This document shows, piece by piece, positions 1-8,557 of a stretch of 17,857 bases of DNA. Source of the DNA: DATDCV01 sp036524155 (GTDB lineage: Bacteria > Verrucomicrobiota > Verrucomicrobiia > Limisphaerales > UBA8199); assembly GCA_036524155.1 (NCBI GenBank), contig DATDCV010000595.1:1-17857 (forward strand), given 5' to 3'. Made by a program: the position numbers and the translations under genes. Position 1 is the first letter of the stretch. Each line of letters starts with the position of its first letter. Under the pieces are notes generated by a model. That model searched no databases, had not been told where the DNA came from, and saw only the letters and a program-made list of their open reading frames with translations.

Positions 1-2
1 GC

Positions 3-2612
3 AAGCCGGGCGGTGCCGTAATCCGAATCATCAACGGCGAGCTGGTGAGCGCCAGTTCGGACCAGAAGGTGCGAGATTTGAAAGGGCATTACCTGCTGAA
101 CTTGCGAGGTTCTTCGCCTCTCCACCTGACGATTCGCAGCAGCCGGCCTTCCACGCTCAAGTCCGACCCGACGGTGCTGCAAGTGAAGTTGCCCGGCGGC
201 TCGTTCGGCGTGGCCATCGAAGATCTGCTCACCCAACCTCGAGTCTATTTGCCGGAGTTCGGCCTCTCGGTCGCCCGTGACCCTGCCCCGGTTTCCCTGG
301 AGGATTACAAAAGCAAGGTGGCCGCTCAAAAAACAGTTTTGCAGCAGGTCCGCGAAATGCCTGACCAGACCATGCCGCAAGCGCTCGCGCGCACGCACCA
401 CGACGCTCAACGGGAAGGCCCGGTGCTGCTCTCGCTTGCCTGCGATAACCTCAAATTCGTGCTGGAACGCGACGGCACGTTGCGGTTCCCCTCCACTACA
501 AACCTTGGCGGCGATTGGTTTGCCGATGCGAGTGAAATCCGACCAAAGTTCGGCACAGGGAAATCCGCCCTGCTGCGGCGTGAGCTTGAAGGCGGCTGGT
601 TGCCGATTCCTGTGATGACGGTCGAGGACAACGGCGTCGTATATCAGCAGCGCACATTCGTGGCGCCCGCCGACGGGCCGAGCGCTGACCCTGCCCGCAT
701 TGGCAGGACTTCGTTATGCGTTACAGAGTTCACGATCACCAACACCCGACCGACGGCCTCGGAGGCTTCGCTGTCGCTGAGTTGGCTGCTCAACATACGC
801 ACGCGAAAGCCGGTGAGTTTTGAAAACACAGCACTCGCGATCTTCCCTCTGGGCGAATCGTGCTTGAAAACCCTCCTCGTGTTCGACCAATCAGGACCTC
901 TGCAGCTCCGGTTAGAGAAAGGTCTGACCTCCCTCACGGGCCAACTCCAGCCAGGGGCGCAAGCGACATTTGCCGTGCTGTTGTCGAACGGGGACATCGA
1001 GCCGGGAGCGGCTGCCATGCTGAGCGGGTATCGTCAGAAAGTGCAGCGGTATTGGGAAACGATGTTGGAGCCGGCTGCCCAAATCGACACTCCCGATCCG
1101 CTGCTGAACAACCTGATTCGTTCCTCTCAGGTCCGTTGCCTCATAGCAGCTCGAAACGAAGCTGATGGTCAGCGAATCGCGCCCTGGATCGCGGCCGTGA
1201 GCTATGGCCCGCTGGAGAGTGAAGCTCACTCAGTCATTCGCGGGATGGATTACCTGGGCCATTCTGAGTTTGCCCGCCGTGGCCTCGATTACTTCATCTA
1301 CCGGTACAACACGAATGGCTTTCTCACCACGGGCTACACCACGTTCGGCACGGCCTGGCATCTGTGGACTTTGGGAGAGCATTATCAACTCAACCGGGAC
1401 ACAGACTGGCTGCGGCGGGCCGCGCCGGAGTTGATGCGAGCTGGCGACTGGATACTGCGGCAAACCGAAAAAACGAAAGACGGCACCGGGCTAACCGGGC
1501 GCCAGAACGCGGAGTTCGCGGCACCAACGCGGGCCGACAAGCACCCGCCTGAATATGGGCTGATGCCCCCGGGGGTGTTGGCCGACTGGAACGCCTTCGC
1601 GTATCACTACGCGATGAATGCGTATTATTACGCCGCGCTCTGCGAACTCGCCGCTGTATTGCCAGACCTGCGGAAAGAAAACTCCGCCTGCCTCGCCAAA
1701 GCCAGGCGGTTCGGCCAGGCTGCGGAGGATCTGCGCAGGAATATCCTTGCGGCTTACCGTTGGACACAATCTCAGGCGCCGGTTTTGCCGCTGCGCGACG
1801 GCACATGGATCCCGCATTACCCCTCGCAAGTGCACAGCCCGGGCAAATTGGCCGACTTTTTTCCCGGCCAGGACGCCGGCCGGAGTTGGTGCTACGATGT
1901 CGAACTGGGGGCCCACCAACTAGTGCCTACCGGCGTATTCGGACCCTTCGATCCCGAAGTGAACCGCATGCTGAACCACATGGAGGATGTCCAGTTCCTG
2001 CACGACGGGTGGTTCGACTACCCGGCCACGATGAACGAAAAGGATTGGTTCAACCTGGGCGGCTTCTCCAAGGTCCAGCCCTATTACACGCGCAACTGCG
2101 AGATCTACGCGCTCCGGGACGAGATCAAGCCTTTCCTCCGTTCCTATTTCAACACCCTCGCCGCCATGCTCAATCCGGAGGTGCTGACCTTCTGGGAGCA
2201 TTTCAACCATTCCGGCGCCTGGGACAAAACGCACGAAACCGGTTATTTCCTGCACCAAACCCGGACCATGCTCGTGACGGAGCGCGGCCGCGAACTCTGG
2301 CTGGCGCCGCTCGTCACAAGCAACTGGTTCGGCAACGGGATGGTGCTGTCCGTTTCCAATGCTCCGACGCGTTTCGGAAAAGTCAGTTACCAGATCAGGT
2401 CCCATGTTGCCGAAGACTGCATCGAGGCCATGGTGATCCCGCCTCAGCGTCAGGCGCCGGATTGGGTTGTGCTGCGCCTGCGACATCCTGCGGGCAAGCC
2501 GATCCGGGTCGTGCAGGTAAACGGCAAAAAGCACCACAGTTTTGACGCCCGCAGCGAACTCGTCCGGCTCAAGCCATCGACAAAATGTTTCGAGCTGCAA
2601 GTCAGGTATTAG
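3..2612 (+). CDS. Six-hairpin (alpha/alpha-barrel) glycosidase-like protein, 5'-partial
   Basis: The reading frame is open to the left edge. A GTG at 45 could be read as a start, but the codons before it already look coding (KPGGAVIRIINGELV), so the real start probably lies outside the window. Numbered from GTG 45, residues 1-340 are beta-rich, as in the N-terminal beta-sandwich of clan-type glycosidases. Residues about 350-740 are helical, Trp/Tyr-rich and resemble an (alpha/alpha)6 barrel: GMDYLGHSEFARRGLDYF (400-417), FAYHYAMNAYYYAALCELA (518-536), GRSWCYDVELGAHQL (612-626), HDGWFDYPA (653-661) and FWEHFNHSGAWDKTHETGY (716-734). The last part is a beta-domain. Glu/Asp residues in the barrel (for example E619, D654, E718, E731) are candidate catalytic acids, but I cannot assign a GH family. 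A role in breaking down an extracellular glycan is inferred from the fold type and from the mannosidases downstream. Confidence 0.7.
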   Translation, partial: KPGGAVIRIINGELVSASSDQKVRDLKGHYLLNLRGSSPLHLTIRSSRPSTLKSDPTVLQVKLPGGSFGVAIEDLLTQPRVYLPEFGLSVARDPAPVSLEDYKSKVAAQKTVLQQVREMPDQTMPQALARTHHDAQREGPVLLSLACDNLKFVLERDGTLRFPSTTNLGGDWFADASEIRPKFGTGKSALLRRELEGGWLPIPVMTVEDNGVVYQQRTFVAPADGPSADPARIGRTSLCVTEFTITNTRPTASEASLSLSWLLNIRTRKPVSFENTALAIFPLGESCLKTLLVFDQSGPLQLRLEKGLTSLTGQLQPGAQATFAVLLSNGDIEPGAAAMLSGYRQKVQRYWETMLEPAAQIDTPDPLLNNLIRSSQVRCLIAARNEADGQRIAPWIAAVSYGPLESEAHSVIRGMDYLGHSEFARRGLDYFIYRYNTNGFLTTGYTTFGTAWHLWTLGEHYQLNRDTDWLRRAAPELMRAGDWILRQTEKTKDGTGLTGRQNAEFAAPTRADKHPPEYGLMPPGVLADWNAFAYHYAMNAYYYAALCELAAVLPDLRKENSACLAKARRFGQAAEDLRRNILAAYRWTQSQAPVLPLRDGTWIPHYPSQVHSPGKLADFFPGQDAGRSWCYDVELGAHQLVPTGVFGPFDPEVNRMLNHMEDVQFLHDGWFDYPATMNEKDWFNLGGFSKVQPYYTRNCEIYALRDEIKPFLRSYFNTLAAMLNPEVLTFWEHFNHSGAWDKTHETGYFLHQTRTMLVTERGRELWLAPLVTSNWFGNGMVLSVSNAPTRFGKVSYQIRSHVAEDCIEAMVIPPQRQAPDWVVLRLRHPAGKPIRVVQVNGKKHHSFDARSELVRLKPSTKCFELQVRY

Positions 2613-2638
2613 CCTGAGCTGGCCGATTCAGGAAATGG

Positions 2639-2666
2639 TTGAAACCCCAAACGCGCAATCTATTAT
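2639..2666 (+). promoter_or_regulatory. Candidate sigma70 promoter for the beta-helix gene
   Basis: TTGAAA (2639-2644) is followed after 16 bases by TATTAT (2661-2666). Both are close to the -35 and -10 consensus. The expected transcription start is about 2673, only a few bases before the ATG at 2676, so the transcript would be leaderless or nearly so. No strong Shine-Dalgarno sequence precedes that ATG, which fits this. Seen as a motif only; not proven. Confidence 0.4.
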
Positions 2667-2675
2667 CCAGGCTGT

Positions 2676-5600
2676 ATGTTCCGACACATCGCTGCAGTAT
2701 CCTCTCTCCTCGTCTTCACGGTTAGTGTTCTGGCGCAGGCGCCGCTCACGATCAACGGCATCGTCGACCGCGCAACCTACACCGACACGGTCTCGTTTTC
2801 CGTACCTGTTGTTCCCGGGTACAGTTACGCGGTGACCTTGGATGGCGCGCGGGTCCCGGCTGTCGTTCCCAACGTTGTGAACAAAGTGGATTACCACGAA
2901 GTCACGGTTTGGCGGACCAACATGGCCAACGGCACCCTCGCCAACGGAACCGTCCGCTTCATCGTGCAAGCCTCAACGCGCGGCAGTCCGGAGAAGGGGT
3001 TGATCGTCTGGACACCCTACCCGCCCGTACCTTCGGCCGCTTCCGAATTTGCCGGAGCTCAATTGCATATCATCGTACCCCGAGACTATCCGCTGGGACT
3101 GGATATCCCTGTCGCCGCGTGGGTGGATGACAGCAATGATCATATCGTTCGCGGGAACGGTTCGATATCGGCTCCCGGATTCGAAACTGCCGCGTTTCGC
3201 CTGGTTCGCGGCCACGGCTCGGGGTTTCTGCCGGCGCAAACCGCCGCCGGAGCGCTCGATTACCTGGCGACCATCGCCTCGCTTACCTGCTCGAACCGCA
3301 TCAACCTCGAAACCGGCACGTCCTGGATAACCGCCTCCGGCACCCTCGCAGCCGACACGACGTGGCCGACGGATTCGCGCATCGCGCTTGCCGCCGACCT
3401 GACCATTCCGGCGGGCGTGACGCTCACCATCGGCGCAGGTTCAATCGTGAAAATCAATCCGCTCGTTGACATCATCAATAGCGGAACCCTGATCATTAAC
3501 GGCACGCTAGCGCAGCCCGTAGTGTTGACCCCGATCACCCGACCCGCCCCCGAACGGAACACTGGAGCGTGGGGAGGAATCATTATGCGGGGCGGCAGGC
3601 TGGTCGCCAACGGAGCGATCCTGACCGGCGGCGGCGGCGCGACAAGCTTCGATTTTTCGCCGGGATCCAGTCACCGCTCCGAGCAGGCGCTGCTGCTGGT
3701 GCACTCTGGTTCCAACGCTTCGCTTACGAATTGCTTCCTCCTGAACCAGGCCGGTCAGATGATGAATGGGTACAATTCGGACATCACGCTGGACCATTGT
3801 CTGCTCCAGCGCGCGATTACCAGCGGAGAATCCGTGGGGGGCACCATCATTATCAACCACAGCGCGATCATCGAGTTTCCGTCCATCGATGGGGTTTACA
3901 ACGCGGCGATAGCGGACGCGGATTATGATGCCATCTATTTCACCACCGGCACGCACATCCTGAAGGACAGCCTGATTGGGTTCTCTAAAGATGACGCCAT
4001 CGATTCCGGCTCGGGCGGCGCCGGGACCGTGCTGGTCACGAACTGCTGGATCGAATCCGCCTTGCACGAAGCGCTCGCGTGGTCAGGCGGCGGACGCCAG
4101 ACGTGGACCTATGATTCGGTGAACGTCAACTGCGGTCAGGGCATCGAAGCCGGTTGGACGGAGGGCAGTGCCGACCGCAGCCCCGACTGCTTTGCTGAAC
4201 GCCTGCTGACCACCGCCAATTCAGTCGGCGCGCGTTTCGGCGACAACTACGACTGGACCTATTACGGTCGCCTGCGGATGACGAACTCGCTCATCCTGCA
4301 CAATTACCGCGATGTTTACGCCAAAACCTGGAACACCAGCGGCAGCAGTTGGAACACCAACCAATGGATCGATCGTCTCGCGCAAATGGACCTGCGCGGC
4401 AATTACTTCACTACCGCCGACTCCCGCTTCCCTGCAAATTTCACCTGGGACGCCCTGGCTGACGCGGCCCGCATTGCGCCCTTCATGACCACGCCGACCA
4501 ACGCACCGGTCGGGGTCGGCTTCGCTGTGTGGGCAACCAGCCTGGCAATGTCGACCATTCTTGACGGGGTTCCGGTTCGGCTCAGTTCTTTCACGGCCCA
4601 TCCCGTCAGTGTGGATTACACTTTCTCGAGCGCCGCCGGCACGCTCTCCGCCGGAAAGCTCAACTTCGCGCCGGGCGAGACATTGAAGCGAGTTTTTCCT
4701 GCCGGCTTTAGCCTCCAGGACTTGAGCGAGATTCATGTCACCCTGAGCAACGCCGAGGGTGGCGAAATAACCGGTTTCAGCGATGTGGTCTTCATGGGGA
4801 CCACGGCCGCGCCGGTGGCGTCCCTGGCTGTCGCCACTCAGCAACTGCCGATGGAACGGCTGGGGGAAGGCATACCCGTGCGGCTATCGACCCCGGCCGC
4901 TCACACCGTTTCCGTCCCTTACCGCTTTACTGGCTCCGGCGACATCGAACTGAGCGCCGGGACGCTGGCTTTTGACCCCGGTGAAACTCTGAAATGGATC
5001 GATCCGCCGTCGGCTGCGTCAACCCAGTACGGCATCCTGCGCTTCGACGTGTCGGGGGTCTCCGGCGCGTCGTTCACCGGCCCGTCAACCTTAATGTTCG
5101 TCGCCACCGACCTGGCGGAGCAACCTGCCCCCACCACGTTGATTTCCCGTGGCGCCGTTTGGAGATATCTCGACGACGGCAGCAACCAGGGAACCGCCTG
5201 GCGGTCGCCCACTTTCCAGGATGCCGCCTGGGCGGCCGGCCGTGCCCAACTGGGCTTCGGCGACTTCGATGAAAACACCCCGATCAACCCGACCAACCGT
5301 GTTACGGGCACCACGAACATTACCTTTTATTTCCGCTCCTCATTTGTCGCTACCAACGAGACGAACTTTAGGGATCTCTCCATGTGGCTCCTGCGCGACG
5401 ACGGCGGTGTCGTTTATCTGAACGGCAACGAAGTGTTTCGCAGCACCAACATGCCTTTGGGGACAATTCTTTTTAACACCTTCGCGAACAACACCGGCGA
5501 AAACTCCATCGACACAGCCACCCTTTCGAGCACGAACCTCACGACCGGCACTAATGTCGCCGCAGTTGAAATTCACCAGCAGGCGCTCACCAGCTCGGAT

Positions 5601-5828
5601 GTAAGCTTTGACTTCGAACTCGTCGCCAACCCCGTCCCCGCGGCAACGCCGACTCAGCACCTGCAAGCCGGCGTGTTCCAGGGCGGGCTCACGCTGGGTT
5701 GGGGCGACAGCGCGTACGTCCTGGAGCAAGCAAACGCGGTGACCGGCGCCTGGAGCCAGGTAACCAGCCCCAGCCCTATCACCGTCTCCCCAACCAACGC
5801 CCAGATGTTTTTCCGCCTGCGACGCTGA
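2676..5828 (+). CDS. Exported right-handed beta-helix protein with Calx-beta-like and galactose-binding-like modules
   Basis: A signal peptide is clear: positively charged start (MFRH), hydrophobic core to about residue 19, likely cleavage after VLA at 20. Residues 21-200 form a beta-rich N-terminal region. Residues about 225-600 read as a right-handed beta-helix: ADLTIPAGVTLTIGAGSIV, then repeated 'N.G.L.I.G' rungs and many 'TNC/TNS/HC' turns (SLTNCFLLN 349-357, TLDHCLLQ 371-378, LVTNCWIE 453-460, MTNSLILHN 535-543). Two Calx-beta-like repeats follow, about 617-708 and 714-810, sharing 'GVPVRLSSFTAHPVSVDYTF' / 'GIPVRLSTPAAHTVSVPYRF' and 'FAPGETLK' / 'FDPGETLK'. Residues 820-985 resemble a galactose-binding-type module (WRYLDDGS, FRSSF, LRDDGGVVYLNGNEV). 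The C-terminus (LEQANAVTGAWSQV...FFRLRR) is the style seen in large secreted Verrucomicrobiota proteins. No obvious catalytic motif; polysaccharide binding, surface adhesion or lyase activity are all possible. Confidence 0.85.
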   Translation: MFRHIAAVSSLLVFTVSVLAQAPLTINGIVDRATYTDTVSFSVPVVPGYSYAVTLDGARVPAVVPNVVNKVDYHEVTVWRTNMANGTLANGTVRFIVQASTRGSPEKGLIVWTPYPPVPSAASEFAGAQLHIIVPRDYPLGLDIPVAAWVDDSNDHIVRGNGSISAPGFETAAFRLVRGHGSGFLPAQTAAGALDYLATIASLTCSNRINLETGTSWITASGTLAADTTWPTDSRIALAADLTIPAGVTLTIGAGSIVKINPLVDIINSGTLIINGTLAQPVVLTPITRPAPERNTGAWGGIIMRGGRLVANGAILTGGGGATSFDFSPGSSHRSEQALLLVHSGSNASLTNCFLLNQAGQMMNGYNSDITLDHCLLQRAITSGESVGGTIIINHSAIIEFPSIDGVYNAAIADADYDAIYFTTGTHILKDSLIGFSKDDAIDSGSGGAGTVLVTNCWIESALHEALAWSGGGRQTWTYDSVNVNCGQGIEAGWTEGSADRSPDCFAERLLTTANSVGARFGDNYDWTYYGRLRMTNSLILHNYRDVYAKTWNTSGSSWNTNQWIDRLAQMDLRGNYFTTADSRFPANFTWDALADAARIAPFMTTPTNAPVGVGFAVWATSLAMSTILDGVPVRLSSFTAHPVSVDYTFSSAAGTLSAGKLNFAPGETLKRVFPAGFSLQDLSEIHVTLSNAEGGEITGFSDVVFMGTTAAPVASLAVATQQLPMERLGEGIPVRLSTPAAHTVSVPYRFTGSGDIELSAGTLAFDPGETLKWIDPPSAASTQYGILRFDVSGVSGASFTGPSTLMFVATDLAEQPAPTTLISRGAVWRYLDDGSNQGTAWRSPTFQDAAWAAGRAQLGFGDFDENTPINPTNRVTGTTNITFYFRSSFVATNETNFRDLSMWLLRDDGGVVYLNGNEVFRSTNMPLGTILFNTFANNTGENSIDTATLSSTNLTTGTNVAAVEIHQQALTSSDVSFDFELVANPVPAATPTQHLQAGVFQGGLTLGWGDSAYVLEQANAVTGAWSQVTSPSPITVSPTNAQMFFRLRR

Positions 5829-5866
5829 GCCTGCCGAAGTCGTGTGTTCGTATGCGCGATCAGCAG

Positions 5867-5901
5867 GGTGCGAGGAGCCTCCTGCCGGTGCTCGCACCGG
5901 C
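5867..5901 (+). repeat. Pair of mutually exclusive hairpins downstream of the beta-helix gene
   Basis: GGTGCGAG (5867-5874) can pair perfectly with CTCGCACC (5891-5898). GCCGGTGC (5884-5891) can instead pair perfectly with GCACCGGC (5894-5901) across a TC loop. The two 8-bp stems share bases and cannot form together. They lie about 40 bp after the stop at 5828. No T-tract follows, so a standard intrinsic terminator is unlikely; a dispersed palindromic repeat or an mRNA 3'-end structure is possible. Confidence 0.5.
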
Positions 5902-6007
5902 CGCCTCCATCCGGTAGTCAAAGGAGACAGACGACCGGCGCGCAATTCTGATGTGGAGAATCCTGTTCTCAGGCTTCCCCGGCCGGCGCAGGACCGCGAG
6001 AACGGGC

Positions 6008-6036
6008 TTGATTTTCGTATCACAATCCCAGCTAAT
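6008..6036 (+). promoter_or_regulatory. Candidate sigma70 promoter of the mannoside operon
   Basis: TTGATT (6008-6013) and GCTAAT (6031-6036) are separated by 17 bases. Each matches consensus at four of six positions. The expected start near 6043 would give a leader of about 80 bases before the ATG at 6126. The position is right for the operon, but the match is moderate. Confidence 0.3.
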
Positions 6037-6067
6037 GGACCGGCATGCGCGCCAGTGACCCGGACAG

Positions 6068-6091
6068 GATCGGCCCAAGACACGGCCGATC
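6068..6091 (+). promoter_or_regulatory. Inverted repeat (possible operator or leader hairpin) before the MFS gene
   Basis: GATCGGCC (6068-6075) is the perfect reverse complement of GGCCGATC (6084-6091), with the 8-base spacer CAAGACAC. It lies 34 bases before the ATG at 6126 and downstream of the candidate promoter. It could be a dimeric repressor operator or a stable hairpin in the mRNA leader. The symmetry is certain; the function is inferred. Confidence 0.4.
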
Positions 6092-6125
6092 GGCGCCGGC
6101 CGCAGCTCTGACTTGAACCTGAAAT

Positions 6126-7379
6126 ATGAAAACCCTCCCAATATTCCTCGCTTTCTTCCTGATGGGCCTCGCCGATGCGATGGGGCCGATGTCCAACGCC
6201 GTAAAGGACCAGTACCAGCTGAGTAATGTGATGTCTACTTTGCTGTCCTTTTTCGTGTTCATCGCCTTTGCGGTTTTCAGTGTCCCCGGGGGTTTGCTTG
6301 CCGCACGCATTGGCAAAAAGAAACTGTTGCTGCTCGGCCTCGGCCTAAACGCCGTGGCTCTGCTGATTCCGTCCCTGCAAGTGCCCAGCTTCGTCGTCCT
6401 CCTCGGGTGCATCTTTATGCTGGGAATTGGCACCACCTTCCTCCAGGTCTCCGGTAACCCTATTATGCGCGACGTGAGCGCTGAAGGAAGCTACAGCCGC
6501 AACCTGGCCTTTGCTCAAGGCATCAAGGGCCTCGGCAGCACGGCCTCAACTCACTTGGTCATTGCGATTGGGAGCATCGCCCTCTTCAAGACCATGGGGT
6601 GGCGCGGCACGTTTCCTCTGTTCTTTGTGCTCATGTCGATTGCGTTCCTCGGAGTTTTGTTTGTGAAAGTACACGAAACTAAGGCGGATGTGCCTCCTAG
6701 CATTGGATCCAGCCTTGGCCTTCTGAAACAGCCGCTTTTTTTCCTCGCAGTCGTCGGGATCTTCCTTTACGTGGGTGCGGAAGCCTCGATGGGCCGATTC
6801 TTGCTTCCAACATTGCAGGGCATCGGCCTGGGTGATGATTCGGTTACGACCCTCGGTCCCGTTCTCTCGGCCCTGGATCGCGTGTTGGCAGCCCTGTTTC
6901 CCGGGTCGTCACCGGCTAGCCGTCTTGGACCGGTGCTCTTTTTCCTTATGCTCACCGTGGGTCGCCTTTTGGGCAGTGCCATTCTCACGATCATGAAACC
7001 ACGCACGTGTTTTCGGCTCTCAGCCTTGCTGGGACTACTGGGGGCGGCGGCCCTTATGAGTGGCTCCAAATCTTTGGCAATTCCTGCCGTCGTCGCGGCC
7101 GGCTTAGGGTTCGCCAATATCTGGCCCATGCTTTTCTCCATCACAGTAGAAGAGAAGCCACAATGCGCGAACGAGCTCAGCGGGCTGATGTGCATGGCAA
7201 TCTCAGGCGGTGCGATTGTGCCATTGCTTATGGGTTGGCTGTTTGATCTGAATTGGAAAGCGCTGGCGTTTATCGTCCCCGCGGGCTGCTTCGCTTATCT
7301 ATTCCTCCTTTCGCTACGAGGAGGCCGAACCCCCACCACGCCGGTCGCGGCGGATAAGGCCGAAGCCTCCAAGGCCTGA
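6126..7379 (+). CDS. FucP-type MFS sugar permease
   Basis: 417 residues, about the usual length for a 12-helix MFS protein and strongly hydrophobic throughout. It resembles the fucose/glucose-galactose permease group of proton-coupled symporters in the inner membrane. Visible signatures: GGLLAARIGKKK (residues 55-66, the conserved loop 2-3 motif), GNPIMRD (110-116), VGAEASMGRFLLP (216-228), TVGRLLGS (277-284) and SGGAIVPLLMGWLFD (360-374). The loop between helices 7 and 8 (about 235-268) is rather long. The C-terminal tail is short and polar. It is first in a run of four same-strand genes, with 22 bp to the kinase gene, so it probably imports the hexose (mannose or similar) that the kinase uses. 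Substrate is inferred from neighbours. The ATG at 6126 has no strong ribosome binding site. Confidence 0.85.
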   Translation: MKTLPIFLAFFLMGLADAMGPMSNAVKDQYQLSNVMSTLLSFFVFIAFAVFSVPGGLLAARIGKKKLLLLGLGLNAVALLIPSLQVPSFVVLLGCIFMLGIGTTFLQVSGNPIMRDVSAEGSYSRNLAFAQGIKGLGSTASTHLVIAIGSIALFKTMGWRGTFPLFFVLMSIAFLGVLFVKVHETKADVPPSIGSSLGLLKQPLFFLAVVGIFLYVGAEASMGRFLLPTLQGIGLGDDSVTTLGPVLSALDRVLAALFPGSSPASRLGPVLFFLMLTVGRLLGSAILTIMKPRTCFRLSALLGLLGAAALMSGSKSLAIPAVVAAGLGFANIWPMLFSITVEEKPQCANELSGLMCMAISGGAIVPLLMGWLFDLNWKALAFIVPAGCFAYLFLLSLRGGRTPTTPVAADKAEASKA

Positions 7380-7401
7380 GAACGCTTTTACGGAACCACC
7401 T

Positions 7402-8505
7402 ATGACTACCACCGACAAACGCATCGTCATGACGCTCGACGCCGGCGGGACCAACTTCCGCTTCATGGCTGTCCGGGCCAATAAAACCCTCACCGACACC
7501 GTGGCCATGCCGGCGAACGGCGACCAATTGGACCGCTGCCTGGCCAACATCGTCGAGGGCTTCACGCGCATCAAACAACAGTGTCCCAAACCACCCGACG
7601 CGATCAGCTTCGCCTTCCCTGGACCGGCCGATTACCCCAACGGGATCATCGGCGACCTTTGGAACCTGCCCGGATTCCGCGGCGGCGTCGCATTGGGTCC
7701 GATGCTGGAAAAGCACTTCAAGATCCCGGTCTTTATCAACAACGACGGCGACCTCTTCGTGTATGGTGAGGCCATCGCCGGTTTTCTTCCATGGGTCAAC
7801 GGCCTGCTGAAGAAGGCCGGCAGCCCGAAGCGTTACAAGAACCTTTTCGGCGTAACACTGGGAACGGGCTTCGGTGGCGGGATCGTGCGCGACGGCGAAC
7901 TGTGGCTCGGTGACAACTCGATGGGCGCCGAGGTTTGGCTGCTGCGGAACAAACTCAACCCGCAAACCAACGCCGAGGAAGGCGCGAGCATTCGCGCCGT
8001 GCGCCGGAGCTATGCGGAGAAGGCCGGCCTCCCTCTCGAACAAGTGCCCGAACCCAAAGTCCTGTTCGAAATCGGCCAGGGCACACAACCGGGGAACAAG
8101 GAAGCGGCCCTCGAAGCCTTCCGGCGCCTGGGCGAAGTGGTCGGCGACGCGATGGCGCAGGTGCTGACGCTCGTGGATGGGTTGGCGGTAATCGGCGGCG
8201 GGGTCTCGGGTTCGTGGCCATTGTTCCTGCCCGCGCTAGTGGATGAGCTGAACTCGACGTATTTAAACCCCAAAGGCGAGAAGTTCCGGCGCCTGGTTCA
8301 GGTTGCGTTCAATCTTGAGGACGCCGCGCACCGCAAGGAATTTCTCAAAGGCAAGACTCGCGAGATCACCGTGCCCGGCGGGAAACGAAAGCTGAAGTAC
8401 GATCCCCTGGCGCGCATCGGAGTAGGCATGTCCCGGCTCGGCACCAGTGAAGCCGTCGCCATCGGTGCTTATGCGTTTGCGCTGCGCAAACTCGATCAGC
8501 GCTAA
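7402..8505 (+). CDS. Atypical ROK-family sugar kinase
   Basis: 367 residues with the ROK/hexokinase ATPase fold. The phosphate-1 motif is DAGGTNFR (13-20). FPGPADYPNG (72-81) and the catalytic-Asp motif INNDGD (112-117, Asp115 likely the base) follow, then GTGFGGGI (154-161) and the adenosine/phosphate-2 motif IGGGVSGS (264-271). The Cys-rich zinc site of classic ROK kinases (CxCGxxGC) is absent; the corresponding stretch after MGAE (174-177) reads WLLRNKLNP...EEGASIRAVRR. From memory, highly similar zinc-less ROK proteins exist in Bacteroidota, so this looks like a conserved subgroup and not a decayed gene. It probably phosphorylates the hexose imported by the upstream permease, producing hexose-6-phosphate in the cytoplasm. 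Mannose, glucose or fructose specificity cannot be read from sequence. Confidence 0.85.
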   Translation: MTTTDKRIVMTLDAGGTNFRFMAVRANKTLTDTVAMPANGDQLDRCLANIVEGFTRIKQQCPKPPDAISFAFPGPADYPNGIIGDLWNLPGFRGGVALGPMLEKHFKIPVFINNDGDLFVYGEAIAGFLPWVNGLLKKAGSPKRYKNLFGVTLGTGFGGGIVRDGELWLGDNSMGAEVWLLRNKLNPQTNAEEGASIRAVRRSYAEKAGLPLEQVPEPKVLFEIGQGTQPGNKEAALEAFRRLGEVVGDAMAQVLTLVDGLAVIGGGVSGSWPLFLPALVDELNSTYLNPKGEKFRRLVQVAFNLEDAAHRKEFLKGKTREITVPGGKRKLKYDPLARIGVGMSRLGTSEAVAIGAYAFALRKLDQR

Positions 8506-8557
8506 CCTGATATTTCATGCACCGCATCGACCCGGTACAGATTGTAGGCGCCGACGT

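Noticed and set aside
7270..8088. Minus-strand open frame (272 codons) opposite the permease end and the kinase
   Set aside because: It spans two real genes in reverse orientation; composition fits a shadow of GC-rich coding sequence.
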